Below are positions 61,031-64,000 of a stretch of 64,000 nt of DNA, one piece after another. Both the position numbers and the translations under genes were made by a program. The stretch comes from Humimonas sp964465015. GTDB lineage: Bacteria; Gemmatimonadota; Gemmatimonadetes; Palauibacterales; Palauibacteraceae. The stretch spans positions 1 through 64,000 of the forward strand of contig CAYXHP010000149.1 in NCBI GenBank assembly GCA_964465015.1, given 5' to 3'. Each line of letters opens with the position of its first letter. Position 1 is the first letter of the stretch. The notes beneath the pieces are model-generated. The model saw nothing but the letters and a program-made list of their open reading frames with translations, made no database searches and had not been told where the DNA came from.

Positions 61031-62005
61031 ATGCGGTATCGCCAGCTCGGACGCTCGGGCCTTCGAGTGAGCGTGATCTCGCTCGGCTCCTGGCTCACGT
61101 ACGGCCGACGGGTCGACGACGAGCGGGCCCATGCCTGTCTGCGCGCCGCCTACGACGCGGGCGTGAACCTGTTCGACACCGCGGACGCCTACGCGGGCGG
61201 AGCGGCCGAGGAGACGCTCGGCCGCTGGCTGCCCGAGGTCGACCGCGCCAGCGTGGTGGTGGCGACCAAGGTGTACTTCCCGACCGGGGACGGACCCAAC
61301 GACCGCGGCCTCTCCCGCAAGCACGTGCTCGAGAGCTGCGAGGCCTCGCTCAGCCGCCTCGGCCTGGACTACATCGACCTGTACCAGTGTCACCGGTGGG
61401 ACGACACGGTGCCGCTGGAGGAGACGCTGAGGGCGCTGGACGACCTGGTGGCCCAGGGGAAGGTGCTGTACGCCGGCGTGAGCGAGTGGAGCGCGGACCA
61501 GATCACGGACGCGGTCCGGACCGGCGAGCGCCTGGGCCTCCGGCGCCTGGTCAGTCACCAGCCCCAATATTCCTTGCTGGCCCGCCGGATCGAGGCCGAG
61601 GTGCTGCCGCGCTGCCGGGAGGAGGGGCTGGGCCAGGTGGCGTGGAGTCCGCTCGCCGGCGGCGTGCTCACGGGCAAATATCGCCCGGGAGAGCCCCCGC
61701 CGGAGGGGAGCCGCGGGGCCGACCCGGACGACCGCCGCTTCCTGCGCCGCGTCCTCGCCGACGACGTTCTCGTGGCCGTCGGGCGGCTGCGGACCGAGGT
61801 GGCCGAGCCGTTGGGCCTCACCACGGCCCAGCTCTCGCTGGCATGGCTCCTCCACCGTGACGGGGTCGCCTCGGCGATCGTGGGGGCCACCCGCCCGGAG
61901 CAGGTGCGGGAGAACGTGGCCGCGGCCGACGTGGAGCTGGACGAGCTCACGCTGGAGCGGATCGAGGCCATCATGGGCCCCTACGCCACCCGCGCCCAAT
62001 CGTGA
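61031..62005 (+). CDS. Aldo/keto reductase
   Basis: About 324 residues with a TIM-barrel fold. MRYRQLGRSGLRVSVISLGS is the usual N-terminus. The catalytic Asp-Tyr pair is in NLFDTADAYAGGAAEETLG; Lys is in VVVATKVYFP and His in YIDLYQCHRWD. The NADPH end includes SAIVGATRPEQVRENV. It resembles the potassium-channel beta-subunit-like / YghZ group, reducing aldehydes. A very strong SD (GGGAGGAGGGAGGA) precedes ATG 61031. Its stop overlaps the hydrolase start (GTGA). Confidence 0.95.
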   Translation: MRYRQLGRSGLRVSVISLGSWLTYGRRVDDERAHACLRAAYDAGVNLFDTADAYAGGAAEETLGRWLPEVDRASVVVATKVYFPTGDGPNDRGLSRKHVLESCEASLSRLGLDYIDLYQCHRWDDTVPLEETLRALDDLVAQGKVLYAGVSEWSADQITDAVRTGERLGLRRLVSHQPQYSLLARRIEAEVLPRCREEGLGQVAWSPLAGGVLTGKYRPGEPPPEGSRGADPDDRRFLRRVLADDVLVAVGRLRTEVAEPLGLTTAQLSLAWLLHRDGVASAIVGATRPEQVRENVAAADVELDELTLERIEAIMGPYATRAQS

Positions 62006-62883
62006 GCCCGCCTGTGCTGGCCCACGAGCTCGTCCGGCGGAAGGACGAAGGCGGGACCGGGGGGGAGCGTGGGCCGGCGGCCGCCGCCGGCGAGGCGGGA
62101 GACTGGATCTACTTCCTGCACGGGATCTTCGGCTCGGGCCGCAACTGGCGCTCGGTGGCCCGCCGGTGGGTGGACCGGCGCCCCGGGCGTGGGGCCGTCC
62201 TCGTCGATCTCCGTCTCCACGGAGACTCGACGGCGTTCTTCCCGCCGCATACCATCCGGGCGTGCGCCGACGACGTGGAGCGGCTGGCGGTGGCCCTCGA
62301 GCGACCGACAGCGGGGATCCTGGGCCACTCGTTCGGGGGGAAGGTGGCACTGATGCTCGCGGCCCGGGCGCCGGCCGGCCTCGAGAGCGTGTGGATCATC
62401 GACTCGACACCGGCACCGCGCGACCCACAGGGGAGCGCGGTGCGGATGCTCGATGCGCTGCGGTCGGAGCCGGGACCGTTCGACTCCCGGGAGGCGGGCG
62501 AGCGGGCCCTCGAGCGTCACGGCTTCCCGCGCGCGGTGGCACGCTGGATGGGCACGAACCTGTCGCGGGACGCCGAGGGGCGGTGGCGCTGGCGCCTGGA
62601 CCTGGACGGGATCGAGGCCCTGCTGTCCGACTTCTTCCGAACGGACCTGTGGGGAGTGGTCGAGGCGCCGCCGGCCGGCGTCACCTTGCACTTCGTGAAG
62701 GCGACGGACTCGGCGGTCCTCCGCCCGGCCGACTGCGAGCGCATCGAAGCGGCCGGCGAGGCGACCGGCCGCGTGCGGCTCCACCGTGTTCGGGGAGGGC
62801 ACTGGCTCAATGTGGATGCTCCCGAGGCGGTGCTCGCGCTCCTGGAGGGGAACGCGCGGGCCGAATCGAGCGCTGAGGGGTAA
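62002..62883 (+). CDS. Alpha/beta fold hydrolase
   Basis: About 293 residues. FLHGIFGSGRNWRSVARRW marks the oxyanion region, ILGHSFGGKVALMLAA the nucleophile elbow, and RGGHWLNVDAPEAVLALL the catalytic histidine. It resembles YbfF/abhydrolase-11 esterases (VLVDLRLHGDST, WMGTNL). GTG 62002 is coupled to the AKR. The N-terminal 30 residues are polar and unconserved, so a slightly later start is possible. Substrate unknown. The 144-base gap downstream shows no clear feature. Confidence 0.88.
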   Translation: MSPPVLAHELVRRKDEGGTGGERGPAAAAGEAGDWIYFLHGIFGSGRNWRSVARRWVDRRPGRGAVLVDLRLHGDSTAFFPPHTIRACADDVERLAVALERPTAGILGHSFGGKVALMLAARAPAGLESVWIIDSTPAPRDPQGSAVRMLDALRSEPGPFDSREAGERALERHGFPRAVARWMGTNLSRDAEGRWRWRLDLDGIEALLSDFFRTDLWGVVEAPPAGVTLHFVKATDSAVLRPADCERIEAAGEATGRVRLHRVRGGHWLNVDAPEAVLALLEGNARAESSAEG

Positions 62884-63027
62884 GATCATCCGTACCCGCG
62901 CGGGGCGGAGCGGGCCGCGGCGCCCTGCTGGCGGGCCTCCAGTCGGGGCCGCTCCCCACGATGGGCGCGGGAGTCGATGACACCTGGGCGCGGCGCGATC
63001 CGCGCTCCACGCCAGCGGGAGGGTCGC

Positions 63028-63471
63028 ATGAGCATCCGACGCCGTACCGGGCGCGTCGCGCCGAACCAGGCTCGACGGTCGCCGCGCTCCACCCGTCTCT
63101 TCCTGGTGCTGCTGGCGGTGCTGATCGCCGCCGCCTGCGCCACGGGGAGCGGCAAGCGTACGGCCAGACAGGCGGAGGTCGAGCGGGAGCCGGTCACCGT
63201 CTTCGTCCGCAACTACAACTGGGCCACCATGCACGTGTACGTGGTCGGCGCCGGCCAGCAGGTCTCCATGGGTCAGCTGAGCTCCATGGACACGGTCACG
63301 TACGTGGTCCCGACCACCGTGGTGGCAACCGATCGCTCGATCCAGCTCATCGCTGATCCGATCGGGTCCTTCCGCGCCTATATCTCCCAGCCGGTGCTCG
63401 TCTCGCCCGGAGACCGGGTGGAGTTCACGATCAACAGCATGCTGAGCCAGTCCGTCATCAGCGTACGCTGA
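63028..63471 (+). CDS. Small putative lipoprotein
   Basis: About 147 residues, unrecognised. A basic N-terminus leads to a hydrophobic segment with a lipobox-like end (LFLVLLAVLIAAAC, Cys about 50). About 95 residues of predicted beta strand follow (VTVFVRNYNWATMHVYVVGAG, FRAYISQPVLVSPGDRVEF), resembling short conserved hypothetical lipoproteins of high-GC diderms. ATG 63028 has GGGAGGG five bases upstream; an in-frame ATG at 62977 would add 17 residues. The OsmC gene follows after 40 bases. Confidence 0.75.
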   Translation: MSIRRRTGRVAPNQARRSPRSTRLFLVLLAVLIAAACATGSGKRTARQAEVEREPVTVFVRNYNWATMHVYVVGAGQQVSMGQLSSMDTVTYVVPTTVVATDRSIQLIADPIGSFRAYISQPVLVSPGDRVEFTINSMLSQSVISVR

Positions 63472-63511
63472 TCGACGGCCCGACCCGACAACCGAGCCGG
63501 GAGAGCGTCCG

Positions 63512-63991
63512 ATGAGCGAGCCGTTCTACGTGTCGCGGTGCGTCGTCCGAAAGGTCGAGGGGGTGCACCGCCGCGCCACGCTGTCCACGGGGCAGGAGTT
63601 CGACATGGGCGTGCACGGTCCGATCAAGGAGCACTACGGCATCGACGCCGAAGACCTGCCGCTGCCCGTCGACATCCTGGTGGCCACGGCCGGCGGATGA
63701 ATGCTCGGGACTCTCAACGGCGCACTGGAGGTGCGCGAGGTCCGGCTGGATCCGGAGGCCATCGAAGCGTCGGTGGAGGGGGTCAACGAGGTGCGGGAGG
63801 GCGTGCCCGTGCTGGTCGAGATCCGGGTCCACTACCGGCTGCGCATCCCTTCCGGGACGCGCGACAGGGTCGAGCGCGCCCTCGAGCGGCACCAGAGCAA
63901 GTGCCCGACGGCTCAGAGCCTGCGTGGGGCCGTCCAGGTGCGCTGGACCGCGGAGATCCGCGAAGAAGGCGCGGAAGGCGGCGAGCCGTGA
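63512..63991 (+). CDS. OsmC-family protein with in-frame TGA at the first redox Cys (putative selenoprotein)
   Basis: 159 residues when TGA 63698-63700 is read through (Sec 63). Before it the frame encodes DLPLPVDILVATAGG; after it MLGTLNGALEVREVRL. OsmC proteins have GGCxxGTL with the peroxidatic cysteine, so the TGA falls exactly on that Cys. The resolving-type cysteine is intact in HQSKCPTAQSLRGAV (about 130). OsmC proteins reduce organic hydroperoxides. Selenocysteine-containing OsmC-like proteins have been described from marine metagenomes. A hairpin at 63708-63743 resembles a bacterial SECIS. SD GGGAGAG precedes ATG 63512. The stop overlaps a possible next GTG (63988). Alternatives: a pseudogene, or TGA-to-TGC sequencing error. 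Confidence 0.85.
63708..63743 (+). promoter_or_regulatory. Candidate bacterial SECIS hairpin
   Basis: Starting eight bases after the TGA: GGAC (63708-63711) pairs with GTCC (63740-63743), CTC (63713-63715) with GAG (63737-63739), and GCGCAC (63720-63725) with GTGCGC (63731-63736). The apical loop is TGGAG. The loop begins 25 bases after the TGA and contains guanines near its 5' end, as expected for SelB-recognised bSECIS elements. Bulges (T and AACG) interrupt the stem. This is a hand fold, not computed. Confidence 0.7.
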
Positions 63992-64000
63992 GCGCCGGGA

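Noticed and set aside
63701..63991. A separate 96-residue gene starting at ATG 63701
   Set aside because: No SD lies before it, it begins at the base after the TGA, and its sequence is the second half of OsmC.

Overview
The window is a contiguous stretch of chromosome of roughly 70% GC by eye, with very dense coding and strong G/C preference at third codon positions. The gene content is that of a diderm (Gram-negative) bacterium: an LptD-type outer-membrane translocon, a complete Tol-Pal cluster, LolA, apolipoprotein N-acyltransferase, several lipoproteins and a large outer-membrane barrel protein. The mix of Gram-negative envelope genes, Thr/Asp-rich linkers, TPR proteins with Glu/Pro-rich tails, a DUF5916 barrel and promoters with a TAGNTT-like -10 element suggests Gemmatimonadota or a close high-GC relative. 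This placement is an inference from gene style; no rRNA gene is present. No tRNA or rRNA gene, insertion sequence, prophage or CRISPR array was recognised. The window reads as core chromosome, not an island.

Layout. 1-2.2 kb: end of uvrB coupled to tsaE-tsaB-rimI (DNA repair, then tRNA t6A and ribosomal protein acetylation). 2.2-2.8 kb: ssb with its own promoter. 3.1-7.6 kb: a LysM protein, a HemX/CcsA-like membrane protein, hemA and a sugar-nucleotide epimerase. 7.6-12.6 kb: tolQ-tolR-tolA/tonB-like-tolB, then pal-cpoB from a separate promoter. 12.7-18.4 kb: nrdR-tatC-lptD and a histidine ammonia-lyase-like gene. 18.5-23.5 kb: two tandem paralogous TPR proteins. 23.5-25.2 kb: polyprenyl diphosphate synthase, a DUF4321 protein and tatA. 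25.3-29.1 kb: a PpiD-like periplasmic chaperone divergent from a third TPR protein. 29.1-43.5 kb: a long, tightly overlapping plus-strand run (aroQ, Xaa-Pro peptidase, efp, accB, accC, comB, ftsK, lolA, hemL, a SpoIID-domain lipoprotein, a Gfo/Idh/MocA oxidoreductase, lnt, glutamate dehydrogenase). 43.6-60.8 kb: mostly minus-strand genes of metabolism, signalling and redox (GCS2-CBS fusion, glycosyltransferase, PCD, diguanylate cyclase, APH/AAA kinase, peroxiredoxin, DUF2207, LemA, EVE, thioredoxin, GntR, YheT hydrolase, DUF5916), with plus-strand phzF inside. 61.0-64.0 kb: aldo/keto reductase, alpha/beta hydrolase, a small lipoprotein and an OsmC-family protein.

How it fits together. Much of the window serves envelope biogenesis: isoprenoid carrier, fatty-acid initiation (AccBC), lipoprotein trafficking and acylation (LolA, Lnt), LPS insertion (LptD), Tol-Pal constriction, Tat export (TatA and TatC in separate loci) and periplasmic folding (PpiD). 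Haem synthesis is represented by hemA and hemL at two loci. Operon coupling is extreme: at least fourteen neighbouring gene pairs overlap by short ATGA, GTGA, TTGA or GTGCTGA junctions.

Most notable observation. The last gene is an OsmC-family protein interrupted by an in-frame TGA exactly where the family has its first redox cysteine. The second cysteine is intact, and a well-placed hairpin immediately downstream resembles a bacterial SECIS element. This is best read as a selenocysteine-containing OsmC. A second notable region (56.1-56.4 kb) has an orphan sigma70-like promoter, a 15-bp hairpin and four copies of an octamer around a possible small RNA or operator.
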